Shown: positions 1 through 7,194 of the stretch, one piece after another | How positions within the stretch are numbered: the stretch's first letter is position 1 | How the letters are laid out: the number at the start of each line of letters is the position of its first letter | DNA from: Clostridia bacterium | GTDB lineage: Bacteria; Bacillota_A; Clostridia; Oscillospirales; Acutalibacteraceae | Assembly: GCA_017503305.1 (NCBI GenBank) | Contig: JAFVTJ010000073.1 | Coordinates: 1-10,616, forward strand | DNA: 10,616 bases | Reading direction: 5' to 3' | The notes under the pieces: model-generated | The model's input: the letters and a program-made list of their open reading frames with translations, nothing else | Databases searched by the model: none | Told to the model about the DNA's origin: nothing | Made by a program: the position numbers and the translations under genes

Positions 1-724
1 CTGCCGAGAGGAAATCCTCTTCCTTTATACCGTATTTTTCGTTTAAAAGCTTTAATATATTAAGCTTTACAAGCTCACTGCCCTCATCAGCCTTAAAAGG
101 ATGGCTTCCGATAAGCACGTTAAGCTCCTCACCCTTAATACCCTCGGCTAAGGTGCGTTTGTTTTGCTCGGTAGCAAGGTGGGGGAGAAGGTCGTTTATG
201 ACAAACTTAGGCTCATCCTCATTTTCACCGATACATACTTCTTTAACTGTGCCGTTCTTCAACGCAAAAACACCGTGAAGCGCTAAGGGTATAGCAGTCC
301 ATTGGTATTTTCTTATACCGCCGTAGTAGTGGGTTTTAAAAAGAGCCAGTTCAATTTCTTCATATAATGGGTTGGGTTTTAAATCAAGACGGGGTGAATC
401 GATATGTGCGGCGGTGATATTAGCGCCGTTTTCTATAGTTTCTTTACCAATTACCGCAAGGGCAATTGTTTTACCGCGGTTATTGAAATACACCTTATCG
501 CCGACGTTATATTTTTTGCCGATCTCGAAGGGGACAAAACCTTTTTGCTTTGCCATATCAACCGCAATTTTCACTGCCTCGCGTTCGGTTTTTGCATTAT
601 CCAAAAACTTTTTATAATCCTTGCAGTATGCATCGGCTTTCTCTAAAACCTCTTCTTTAGAAATTTGTCTGCCGTTTTTTCTGCTGTAAAATAATTCTTC
701 CTTTAAAGTTTTGATATCACTCAT
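1..724 (-). CDS. M18 family zinc aminopeptidase (aminopeptidase I type), N-terminal half; cut by the left edge
   Basis: Reading leftwards from the ATG at 724, 241 codons stay open to the window edge. The protein starts MSDIKTLKEELFYSRKNGR and carries AHIDSPRLDLKPNP at residues 106-119, the M18 block whose His (H107 here) is a zinc ligand in the family. HYYGGIRKYQW (132-142) is also typical of bacterial M18 enzymes. Family members are dinuclear-metal cytosolic exopeptidases that remove N-terminal residues from peptides, and are usually about 430-470 residues long, so roughly half is present. The remaining metal ligands lie outside the window and cannot be checked. The start is firm: an AGGAGA ribosome site precedes it, and the ATG overlaps the coaE stop as ATGA (721-724), suggesting translational coupling. 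It is the last visible gene of the minus-strand operon. The family call is secure; the substrate is unknown. Confidence 0.93.
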   Translation of the reverse strand, partial: MSDIKTLKEELFYSRKNGRQISKEEVLEKADAYCKDYKKFLDNAKTEREAVKIAVDMAKQKGFVPFEIGKKYNVGDKVYFNNRGKTIALAVIGKETIENGANITAAHIDSPRLDLKPNPLYEEIELALFKTHYYGGIRKYQWTAIPLALHGVFALKNGTVKEVCIGENEDEPKFVINDLLPHLATEQNKRTLAEGIKGEELNVLIGSHPFKADEGSELVKLNILKLLNEKYGIKEEDFLSA

Positions 725-1308
725 AAATCTTCTCCTAAAATTTCTGAAATAAGGTGTTTAAATTCACTTAAAAAAATGTCTTCGGAATGGTTGTTGTATA
801 TTATATAGTCTGCATTTTTTAAATAAAAATCATCATCTTTGCCTGCAGACATACGCAAAAGCGCTTCTTCTTTAGTTATACTGTCCCTTTTAATTATTCT
901 TTCAAGGCGGTTTTGCTTATCGCTTAAAACGGCTATGGTTTTAAAGCAGATTTCGTTAATTCCGCTTTCAAAAAGTGTAGGGGCATCTAATAAAATTTTG
1001 CCTTGTTTTGTTTCATTTAGTACAAGTTCTTTTATAAAAGGAAAAATAGTATCATTTAAAAGTGCGGTTTTCTCTTTTGAAGAAAATGCAATTTTCGCAA
1101 GCGCTTTTCGGTTGAGTGTCCCGTCGGTATTTAAAATACCCTTGCCGAAAGCGGAAACTACGGCTTTTAGTCCGTCGCTGTCTTTTTCTACCGCAATCCT
1201 TGCAATTTTATCACAATCGACAAGCTTTAGTCCAAGCTCTAAGCAAGCCTTGCTCGCACTGCTTTTTCCCGAGCCTGTGGGACCTGTGAGGCCTATTATA
1301 ATGTTCAT
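721..1308 (-). CDS. coaE: Dephospho-CoA kinase
   Basis: A 195-residue protein, the usual CoaE length. It phosphorylates the ribose 3'-hydroxyl of dephospho-CoA with ATP, the last step of coenzyme A synthesis, in the cytoplasm. Visible motifs are a P-loop GPTGSGKSS at 9-17 (K15), DCDKIAR at 31-37 matching the family's DADxIA block, DAPTLFESG at 108-116 matching the family's DxPLLFE block, and the lid region around KRDSITKEEAL (140-150). The usual RIxxQ segment reads RMSAGKDDDF (152-161), so the common Gln is not conserved; the ADYII strand (166-170) that follows is normal. The start overlaps the tsaC stop as ATGA (1305-1308). The ribosome site AAGGTGAT lies within the end of tsaC, 7 nt before the ATG, and matches the 16S 3' tail, so coupled translation is likely. 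Confidence 0.96.
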   Translation of the reverse strand: MNIIIGLTGPTGSGKSSASKACLELGLKLVDCDKIARIAVEKDSDGLKAVVSAFGKGILNTDGTLNRKALAKIAFSSKEKTALLNDTIFPFIKELVLNETKQGKILLDAPTLFESGINEICFKTIAVLSDKQNRLERIIKRDSITKEEALLRMSAGKDDDFYLKNADYIIYNNHSEDIFLSEFKHLISEILGEDL

Positions 1309-2309
1309 AATTTTATCACCTTAAATGCCGCCGCGCGAATTAATCGGTTATAAACCGCAAGACCGATTCCGTTTTTTTCGGGGGCGTGTATATAAACTGC
1401 GTTTGCACCCATAGAATCAACCTCGCGCAGTGTTGCAAAAATATTTTGGGCAAGGCTTTCGGGGGTAGCACCGCTTCCGTACACGATTTTTGGGATTTTA
1501 ATATTCTCGATTTCTTCTAAAAAGCATACGGCAACAGCGTTTTCTTTAGTGTTAACAAATTCGGCAAAGGCGTCACCTTCTACAAGAAAGGTTTCGGTTT
1601 TAGGTGCGTAGTGCTTGTATTTCATTCCCGGTGAAGAGGCTTTCTCGCCCGATTTAAGCTCCGACAGGACAGCCTTATCAACCTTTATATCGGGTAAAAT
1701 TTCGCGAAGCTCTTCAAGTGTGACACCGCCCGGTCTTAAAAGCACGGGGTGCTCGCCTGTAAGAGAAATTACGGTAGATTCAACACCTACATTACAGTCT
1801 TCACCCATAATTACCGCATCAATTTTGCCGTCTAAATCATTTATTACGTGGGTGGCGGTTGTAGGACTGGGACTGCCCGAAAGATTTGCCGACGGTGCAG
1901 CAAGGGGGAGTCCGCTTACCGAAATAACCTCTTGTGCTACGGGGTTTGAGGGCATTCTTACCGCAACGGTAGAAAGCCCTGCAGATACGCACGGGGGAAT
2001 ATTATCGGTTTTATTTAAAACTATTGTAAGCGGTCCCGGCCAAAATTTTTCGGCAAGACGGTAAACGCTTTTTGGTATATCTGTTGCTATTTCGTTTAGC
2101 GAATTGATATTCGCAATATGGACTATAAGCGGATTATCCTGCGGTCTGCCCTTGGCTTTGAAAATTTTAGAGATGGCGTTTGGGTTATAGGCGTTTGCTG
2201 CAAGTCCGTAAACCGTTTCGGTAGGGATTGCCACAATGCCGCCGTCCTTTAAAATTTCACAAGCCTTAATAATTCCGCTTTTATCGGTGGTAAGCCTTTG
2301 TGTTTTCAT
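1305..2309 (-). CDS. tsaC: L-threonylcarbamoyladenylate synthase, Sua5 two-domain form
   Basis: 334 residues. It makes threonylcarbamoyl-AMP from threonine, bicarbonate and ATP, the first step of t6A37 modification in ANN-decoding tRNAs. The YrdC domain covers roughly residues 10-200, with PTETVYGL (29-36), KGRPQDNPL (53-61), PSANLSG (139-145) and a VESTV block (176-180). The linker SPGMKYKHYAP (226-236) is the Sua5 signature, followed by a Sua5 C-terminal domain to about residue 330. This separates it from the single-domain TsaC of E. coli; it corresponds to the B. subtilis YwlC type. The ATG lies 1 nt after the prfA stop (TAAATG), with GAGGAAG upstream inside the prfA end. Partners TsaB, TsaD and TsaE are not in the window. 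Like its operon neighbour prfA, it serves decoding accuracy. Confidence 0.96.
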   Translation of the reverse strand: MKTQRLTTDKSGIIKACEILKDGGIVAIPTETVYGLAANAYNPNAISKIFKAKGRPQDNPLIVHIANINSLNEIATDIPKSVYRLAEKFWPGPLTIVLNKTDNIPPCVSAGLSTVAVRMPSNPVAQEVISVSGLPLAAPSANLSGSPSPTTATHVINDLDGKIDAVIMGEDCNVGVESTVISLTGEHPVLLRPGGVTLEELREILPDIKVDKAVLSELKSGEKASSPGMKYKHYAPKTETFLVEGDAFAEFVNTKENAVAVCFLEEIENIKIPKIVYGSGATPESLAQNIFATLREVDSMGANAVYIHAPEKNGIGLAVYNRLIRAAAFKVIKL

Positions 2310-2310
2310 T

Positions 2311-3387
2311 TTAAGCTTCTTCCTCAGCCTTTAATGCTTCCGTACGGTAGTGTGTGATGAGTGCATCTACAACCTCGGCCATATCGCCGTTCAAAATCTG
2401 GTCCAATTTATAAAGGGTAAGACCGATTCTGTGGTCGGTAACTCTGCCCTGAGGATAGTTATAGGTGCGAATACGCTCACTGCGGTCACCCGTACCAACC
2501 TGATTTTTACGGTCGGATGCAATAGCTTCATCGTGCTTTCTTTGTTCTTCGTCTAAAAGGCGCGAACGCAGAATTTTTAATGCCTTATCCTTGTTTTTAA
2601 ACTGGCTTCGTTCGTCTTGACATTCAACCACAGTACCTGTAGGTATGTGGGTTACGCGGATAGCAGATGAGGTTTTGTTAATATGCTGACCGCCCGCACC
2701 TGAGGAACGGAAAGTATCAATTTTAAGGTCTGCGGGGTTGATTTCAAGCTCAACATCGTCAGCCTCGGGTAAAACCGCAACTGTAACGGTTGAGGTGTGA
2801 ATACGGCCTTGTGTTTCGGTGTCGGGCACACGCTGAACGCGGTGAACGCCGCTTTCGTATTTAAAGCGTGAATAAGCGCCGTTACCCTCTATCATAAAGC
2901 ATATTTCCTTATAACCGCCAAGCTCGGTTTCGTTGGCGCTCATAACCTCTACCTGCCAACGATTAGCCTCGGCATACATTGTATACATACGGTAAAGTGA
3001 GCCCGCAAAGAGAGCTGCCTCCTCACCGCCGGCACCGCCGCGTATTTCTATAATAACGTTTTTATCGTCATTGGGGTCTTTGGGGAGAAGTAAAAGTTTT
3101 AATTCGTTCCCGAAAAGCTCAATATTCTCTTTAGCAGTTTTCAGTTCTTCTTCGGCAAGCTCTTTAAAATCCTTATCTAGATTAGGCTCCGCCAGAATTT
3201 CCAAAGCATCCTTTTCTGCCGCTTTAGCAGAAGTGTATTCGCGGTATTTTTCTACTATTGGCGTAAGCTCGCTATGTTCCTTCATAAGCTTACGGAACAT
3301 TTCATTGTTGGAAGCAACATCGGGGCGGGTAAGCTCTATACCGATTTGCTCATAGCGGTTTACAACTGTTTCTAACTTATCAAACAT
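2311..3387 (-). CDS. prfA: Peptide chain release factor 1
   Basis: Class I release factor that recognises UAA and UAG in the ribosomal A site and triggers peptidyl-tRNA hydrolysis. Counted from the ATG at 3387 it has 358 residues. The stop-codon-reading PxT motif is PDT at 188-190 and the catalytic GGQ is at 232-234, within [14 protein letters not shown]. These positions agree almost exactly with E. coli RF1, and PxT rather than SPF separates it from RF2. An in-frame ATG at 3399 would add MVTV, but MFDKLE is the usual RF1 N-terminus and GGTGA lies 5 nt before the 3387 ATG, so I prefer 3387. The start overlaps the DUF951 gene by 8 nt. No prmC, the methyltransferase that modifies the GGQ glutamine and often sits next to prfA, is present here. 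Confidence 0.97.
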   Translation of the reverse strand: MFDKLETVVNRYEQIGIELTRPDVASNNEMFRKLMKEHSELTPIVEKYREYTSAKAAEKDALEILAEPNLDKDFKELAEEELKTAKENIELFGNELKLLLLPKDPNDDKNVIIEIRGGAGGEEAALFAGSLYRMYTMYAEANRWQVEVMSANETELGGYKEICFMIEGNGAYSRFKYESGVHRVQRVPDTETQGRIHTSTVTVAVLPEADDVELEINPADLKIDTFRSSGAGGQHINKTSSAIRVTHIPTGTVVECQDERSQFKNKDKALKILRSRLLDEEQRKHDEAIASDRKNQVGTGDRSERIRTYNYPQGRVTDHRIGLTLYKLDQILNGDMAEVVDALITHYRTEALKAEEEA

Positions 3388-3577
3388 TACTGTCACCATT
3401 TGCCTTGATTATTTTTTTTAAGCCCTTTTCGGCTTTTTGACGGGATATCATAATTTCATGACTGCACCCGTCACAGCGAAGACGAAAATCCATACCGATA
3501 CGCATAACGGTAAATGTGTCGCTTCCGCAAGGGTGTTTTTTCTTCATTAAAAGCTTGTCACCGATATTTATATCCAA
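3380..3577 (-). CDS. DUF951 family small cysteine-containing protein
   Basis: A basic protein of 65 residues, reading [18 protein letters not shown] after the initiator, with MDFRLRC at 29-35. These blocks are characteristic of DUF951 (B. subtilis YyzM is a member), whose function is unknown. H15, C17, C35, C38 and H40 (HPCG then RCDGCSH) resemble a small metal-binding knuckle, which is inference. The longest ORF starts at an ATG at 3595, but then the GGAGGG ribosome site would lie inside the gene and only about 9 nt of leader would follow the predicted promoter. The TTG at 3575-3577 sits 6 nt after GGAGGG and gives the family-like N-terminus MDIxxGD, so I choose it. First gene of the prfA-tsaC-coaE-M18 operon; its 3' end overlaps prfA by 8 nt. 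Confidence 0.9.
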   Translation of the reverse strand: MDINIGDKLLMKKKHPCGSDTFTVMRIGMDFRLRCDGCSHEIMISRQKAEKGLKKIIKANGDSNV

Positions 3578-3610
3578 AATTTTCCCTCCGCACATAAAAA
3601 TTCAATATAT

Positions 3611-3639
3611 ATTATATACTAAAATTTGTAAAAAGGCAA
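3611..3639 (-). promoter_or_regulatory. Sigma-A-type promoter of the DUF951-prfA-tsaC-coaE operon
   Basis: On the minus strand, TTGCCT (3639-3634) and TATAAT (3616-3611) are separated by exactly 17 nt. The -10 is perfect and the -35 matches 4 of 6 consensus bases. Transcription would start near 3604, giving a leader of about 26 nt to the TTG start at 3577. Confidence 0.78.
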
Positions 3640-3658
3640 TAGTTAACAAAATAACCGA

Positions 3659-3687
3659 TTGACAAATATTAAATTATGTTGTAATAT
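3659..3687 (+). promoter_or_regulatory. Sigma-A-type promoter of the CNNM/CBS gene pair
   Basis: TTGACA (3659-3664) and TAATAT (3682-3687) are separated by 17 nt: a perfect -35 and a 5 of 6 -10. The expected start is near 3694, leaving a leader of about 26 nt with no room for a riboswitch. The -35 boxes of this promoter and of the divergent minus-strand one are 19 nt apart. Confidence 0.82.
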
Positions 3688-3719
3688 ATGTTTAATTCAC
3701 TAATTAGGAGATGATATTC

Positions 3720-4730
3720 TTGGACGACGGTCCGGCGGGCAGTATAATTTTATTTGTCATTTTAATAATTTTAAGCGGTTACTTTTCTGGAACCGAGATT
3801 TCTTTAGCTTCAGTTAACCGTATTCATATGATAAGTAAAGCTTCAAAAGGGGAGAAGAGCGCTGAGCGTGTGCTTTGGGTTCTTGATAACTTTGATGAGG
3901 CTTTGTCGGTGTTACTTATAGGTAACAACATAGTGAATATCGGTTGTGCAACGCTTGCTACTGCCATTACTGTGCCATTCGGCGCAAAATGGGTTACGGT
4001 GGCTACTATTGTTGCAACTGTGGTTATTTTTATTTTTGGGGAGATTTTGCCCAAGTGCTTTGCAAGAGCTTGTAATGAAAAGTTTGCAGAGATTGCATCA
4101 TTACCGCTTATAGCTTTAATGAAAATTTTAAAACCGTTATCGGTTACCTTTACAGCAATTTCATCCCTTGTTTCGCGTCCGTTCAAAAAGCATGCCGACA
4201 GTCAGGTTACTATGACTGAGGAGGAGCTTAATGATATTGTAGAAAATATTTCTACTGAGGACGGCTTTGATGAGGAAAAGGGTGAGCTTGTGAAATCGGC
4301 GCTGCATTTTTCCAACTCTACCGCGCGCGATATTATGACACCTTGGGAGCAAACTGAGGTTATTTCGGTGGCGCTCAAAACACCCGAAATTCTTAAAATC
4401 GTAAAAAATTCGGTACATTCGCGTATACCTGTAACCGACCGAAAAGGCAATATTAAAGGTATTTTGCAGATAAGAAAGTTCTTAAAGGCATATATGAAGA
4501 ATAAAAATAATGTTATCATAGCAAGCATTATAGATTATCCTTACTATGTTAATGACGATATGCCGATTGATGATGTTCTCACCGAAATGAGCAACCACCG
4601 CAGAAATTTAAGCTTTGTTAAAGATTCTGAAGGTACAGTGTTGGGAATACTTACGGTTGAGGATATTCTTGAAGAGCTTGTAGGCGAGATTTACGATGAA
4701 AATGATATAGGGGGTGCTTTAGATGATTAG
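3720..4730 (+). CDS. CNNM/CBS (HlyC/CorC-type) membrane protein lacking the C-terminal CorC_HlyC domain
   Basis: A membrane protein of 336 residues with an N-terminal CNNM (DUF21) domain of several hydrophobic segments to about residue 150. It carries SGTEI (23-27), GNN (68-70) and FGEILPK (106-112), followed by an acidic linker and two CBS modules. ARDIMTP begins the CBS pair at about 202, and ILTVEDILEELVGEI closes it at 310-324. Homologues are linked to magnesium or cobalt transport; 'hemolysin' is a legacy name. The protein ends about 12 residues after the second CBS, so the roughly 80-residue CorC_HlyC domain is absent. Start choice: the ATG at 3711 directly abuts the AGGAG (3706-3710), with no spacing, whereas the TTG at 3720 lies 9 nt after it. 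Its last 8 nt overlap the next, paralogous gene. Confidence 0.9.
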   Translation: MDDGPAGSIILFVILIILSGYFSGTEISLASVNRIHMISKASKGEKSAERVLWVLDNFDEALSVLLIGNNIVNIGCATLATAITVPFGAKWVTVATIVATVVIFIFGEILPKCFARACNEKFAEIASLPLIALMKILKPLSVTFTAISSLVSRPFKKHADSQVTMTEEELNDIVENISTEDGFDEEKGELVKSALHFSNSTARDIMTPWEQTEVISVALKTPEILKIVKNSVHSRIPVTDRKGNIKGILQIRKFLKAYMKNKNNVIIASIIDYPYYVNDDMPIDDVLTEMSNHRRNLSFVKDSEGTVLGILTVEDILEELVGEIYDENDIGGALDD

Positions 4731-6000
4731 TACCCTTAGGTTTGTAGCAATTTTTCTTTTGATTTTGGTTTCAGCTTTTTTCTCTGCTACTGAGATTGCG
4801 TTTTCTTCTGTTAATGCATTAAGGCTTAAGAATCTTAAAAAGGAAAAGGAAACGATTTCGCGACTCTTGGCGGTTAAAATTCTTGATGATTATGATAATC
4901 TGCTCAGCAGTATTTTAATCGGTAACAATATTGCAAATATGGCGTCATCCTCAATAGCAACCGTTGTTATTATCGGTTGGTGGGGAGAAAGCTATGCCTG
5001 GGCATCTACGGTTATTATGACCTTATTAGTACTTATCTTTGGCGAAATAATACCAAAGGTTTTAGCAAAGCAGTTTCCTGAGCTTTTTTGTTGCTTTGCC
5101 TCGATACCGATGTATGCCTTGTCGGTTATCTTCAAACCGATAAACTTTGTAATAATGGGTTTTGTTAATCTGGTTTCAAGGATTTGGCAAAACAGCGCAG
5201 ATGACAGCGAAGCGGTTTCGGAAGACGATTTTGAAAATATTATCGACATCGTTGAAGACGAGGGTGTGCTTGACGAGGAGCAGTGCGACCTTTTACAGAA
5301 CGCACTCGATTTTGACGAGGTTTTAGCGTATGAAATCATTACCCACAGGGTAGATATGGATGCGCTTGATATACGCGACCCGTATGAAGTGAATCTTCGC
5401 AAATGCGAGGAAAGTACATATTCAAGACTTCCCGTTTACGAGGATACAACCGATAATATTATCGGAATTTTACATCTTAATCATTTCTATAAAACCTATG
5501 TTGAAAAGGGCAAGGTTAATATAAGAGAATTATTGTTGCCTGTAAGCTTTGTGCATAAAACAATGCCGTTACCTGACGTGCTTGAAAAAATGAAGGAAAA
5601 CAAGTGCCATATGGTTGTGGTGCTTGATGAGTACGGCGGAACAATGGGTATTCTCACAATGGAGGACGTTCTTGAGCAGTTGGTCGGTGAAATTTTCGAC
5701 GAATCTGATGAGATTGAGCGTGAATTCATAGCAATTGATGATACTCATTTTGAGGCTGACGGCGATATGCGTGTGTATGACTTCTTTGACGAGTTTGATA
5801 TCGATATCGACGAGGATGAGGATTTTGAAGCCGATACAGCAACCGTTGGCGGTTGGACACAAACAATGCTTGACGGCGAAGCTCAAGAGGGCGACAGCTT
5901 TAAATGGGAAAATTTAGAGATTACGGTGCTTAAAACCGACGGTTTACGTATTGAGCGTATAGCCGTTGAGGAGTTACCCGTAGAAGAAGAGGAAGACTAA
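4723..6000 (+). CDS. CNNM/CBS/CorC_HlyC full-length membrane protein (HlyC/CorC family)
   Basis: 425 residues with the complete family layout. The CNNM membrane domain (about 1-155) has SATEI at 21-25, GNNIAN at 67-72 and FGEIIPK at 106-112. A CBS pair (about 200-325) ends in LDEYGGTMGILTMEDVLEQL, and a CorC_HlyC domain (about 332-415) contains TVGG at 374-377. The usual MTPR at the start of the CBS pair reads ITHR (206-209). The CorC_HlyC domain holds a very acidic stretch (DEFDIDIDEDEDFEAD, 356-371), and the C-terminus EELPVEEEED is acidic too. Members act in Mg2+/Co2+ (possibly Na+-coupled) transport; the exact ion here is not shown. The ATG overlaps the upstream paralogue's stop by 8 nt, with GGGGGTG as ribosome site, so both come from one mRNA and may hetero-oligomerise (inference). 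Confidence 0.93.
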   Translation: MISTLRFVAIFLLILVSAFFSATEIAFSSVNALRLKNLKKEKETISRLLAVKILDDYDNLLSSILIGNNIANMASSSIATVVIIGWWGESYAWASTVIMTLLVLIFGEIIPKVLAKQFPELFCCFASIPMYALSVIFKPINFVIMGFVNLVSRIWQNSADDSEAVSEDDFENIIDIVEDEGVLDEEQCDLLQNALDFDEVLAYEIITHRVDMDALDIRDPYEVNLRKCEESTYSRLPVYEDTTDNIIGILHLNHFYKTYVEKGKVNIRELLLPVSFVHKTMPLPDVLEKMKENKCHMVVVLDEYGGTMGILTMEDVLEQLVGEIFDESDEIEREFIAIDDTHFEADGDMRVYDFFDEFDIDIDEDEDFEADTATVGGWTQTMLDGEAQEGDSFKWENLEITVLKTDGLRIERIAVEELPVEEEED

Positions 6001-6004
6001 GTAT

Positions 6005-6040
6005 AAAACTCTGCAATTTTTTGCAGAGTTTTATTATTTT
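6005..6040 (+). terminator. Intrinsic terminator of the CNNM/CBS pair
   Basis: A perfect 12-bp stem (6005-6016 with 6021-6032) containing ACTCTGCA/TGCAGAGT, a TTTT loop, and a T-rich run after it (TTTTATTATTTTT). It starts 4 nt after the TAA stop. Confidence 0.9.
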
Positions 6041-6043
6041 TGG

Positions 6044-6072
6044 TTGAAAAGTGTTGCAATATGTAGTATAGT
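6044..6072 (+). promoter_or_regulatory. Sigma-A-type promoter of the DUF3048 lipoprotein gene
   Basis: TTGAAA (6044-6049) and TATAGT (6067-6072) are separated by 17 nt, each matching 5 of 6 consensus bases. It sits directly after the upstream terminator, so the lipoprotein gene is its own unit, with a start near 6079 and a leader of about 35 nt. Confidence 0.72.
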
Positions 6073-6113
6073 ATATATTGTAGACAAAAGAATATTTTTT
6101 GGAGGTTTCTACA

Positions 6114-7154
6114 ATGTATAGGAAAATTTTAGCGTTAATTGTTTGCCTTTTGATGTTTGCGCTTGTAGGTTGCAAATCAAAGGGTGATGTAGATAGCAGC
6201 AGCTTGGCGGTTTCAGTTCCTGAAGAGCCTAAGATTGTGTATTACACAAACAATCTTACGGGTGAAGACAGCATAACAGATGAGGAAGTATATTCAAGAC
6301 GTCCTGTTGCGGTTATGGTTAATAATATTTCAATTGCTCAAAAGGTGCAGACAGGTCTTGCTAAGGCAGATATCGTTTACGAAACTGAGGTTGAGGGCGG
6401 TATCACTCGTCTGATGGCAGTGTTTAAGGATATTTCTAAGGTTGAAAAAATCGGCACAGTGCGCTCTGCACGTTATCCGTACATAGATTTGTCAATGGGC
6501 CATGATGCCATTTATGTTCACCACGGACAAGACAATAATTATGCAAAGCCCCATCTTCGCGATACACAAACCTTTATTCTCGGTACCAATAATGCGGGTA
6601 CACGTGTAAGAAACGGTCTTGCAAGTGAACACACTCTTTACGGTTACGGCGATAAGATTTGGAAATGGTTTGAGGACCACAAAAAGTATGATACCAAGTT
6701 AAAAGAGGTTGAAAATTGGCAGAAGTTTGCTGATAAGGATACTGTAGTTTCATATCCCGAAGCAATTGCCAATAAGGTTACGGTTAAATTCTCAGGCTCT
6801 TATATTTCGGTATTTAAATATGATGCCGAGAGCGGAAAATACGTAAGATATTTCAAGGATACCAAGCGTAAGGATTATTATACAGATGAGAGCGAATATT
6901 TTAAAAATATATTCGTACTCGAAACCTCTATAAATTATTATCCCGACGGCAAGCATAAAAAGGTTGACCTTTCAAAAGGTAAGGGCTATTACTGTGTAAA
7001 CGGCACCTATACACCTATAAAGTGGGCAAAGGGAAGCTCCTCAAGCTCTCTTAAATTCACTTTAGAGGACGGCACACCCTTAGAAGTAAATCAGGGTAAT
7101 TCCTGGGTTTGCTTCCACAGTAAGAAATTTGACCCCAAATTTGAAGCAGAATAA
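6114..7154 (+). CDS. DUF3048 (YerB-like) lipoprotein
   Basis: 346 residues. A short basic N-terminus (MYRK), a hydrophobic core and the lipobox LVGC with C20 as the lipidated residue make this a lipoprotein on the outer face of the membrane. A short low-complexity linker (about 21-60) precedes the DUF3048 N-terminal domain (about 62-200), with RRPVAVMVNN (62-71), ADIVYETEVEGGITR (85-99) and VRSARYPYIDL (116-126). The DUF3048 C-terminal domain (about 215-336) ends in GNSWVCF. B. subtilis YerB belongs to this family; no reaction is established, and the extracytoplasmic role is unknown. Start choice: an in-frame TTG at 6099 would put the GGAGG (6101-6105) inside the gene, while the ATG at 6114 has it 8 nt upstream and gives a clean signal peptide. 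It has its own promoter and ends at a terminator shared with the convergent gene. Confidence 0.93.
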   Translation: MYRKILALIVCLLMFALVGCKSKGDVDSSSLAVSVPEEPKIVYYTNNLTGEDSITDEEVYSRRPVAVMVNNISIAQKVQTGLAKADIVYETEVEGGITRLMAVFKDISKVEKIGTVRSARYPYIDLSMGHDAIYVHHGQDNNYAKPHLRDTQTFILGTNNAGTRVRNGLASEHTLYGYGDKIWKWFEDHKKYDTKLKEVENWQKFADKDTVVSYPEAIANKVTVKFSGSYISVFKYDAESGKYVRYFKDTKRKDYYTDESEYFKNIFVLETSINYYPDGKHKKVDLSKGKGYYCVNGTYTPIKWAKGSSSSSLKFTLEDGTPLEVNQGNSWVCFHSKKFDPKFEAE

Positions 7155-7158
7155 AAAC

Positions 7159-7194
7159 AAAACGTCACTTCTTTTTGAAGTGACGTTTTTTGTG
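7159..7194. terminator. Bidirectional intrinsic terminator between convergent genes
   Basis: A perfect 13-bp stem (7159-7171 with 7177-7189; core ACGTCACTTC/GAAGTGACGT) with a TTTTT loop. It has an A-rich run on the left (AAAAACAAAA) and a T run on the right (TTTTTT), so it can end transcripts from both strands. It lies 4 nt after the DUF3048 stop and 5 nt after the beta-helix gene stop. Confidence 0.9.

Noticed and set aside
839..2064. Plus-strand open frames opposite coaE and tsaC (839-1324 and 1615-2064)
   Set aside because: They are Ser/Pro-rich antisense shadows with no ribosome site or recognisable family, while the minus-strand frames match known proteins end to end.
3688..3719. Magnesium-sensing riboswitch (M-box) ahead of the CNNM pair
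   Set aside because: The predicted leader is only about 26 nt, far too short, and no structured leader is seen.
4680..4740. Frameshift or deletion explaining the missing CorC_HlyC domain of the first CNNM protein
   Set aside because: The stop overlaps the next gene's start by 8 nt and that gene begins directly with a complete CNNM domain. No remnant of the lost domain lies between them, so this is a settled gene form.
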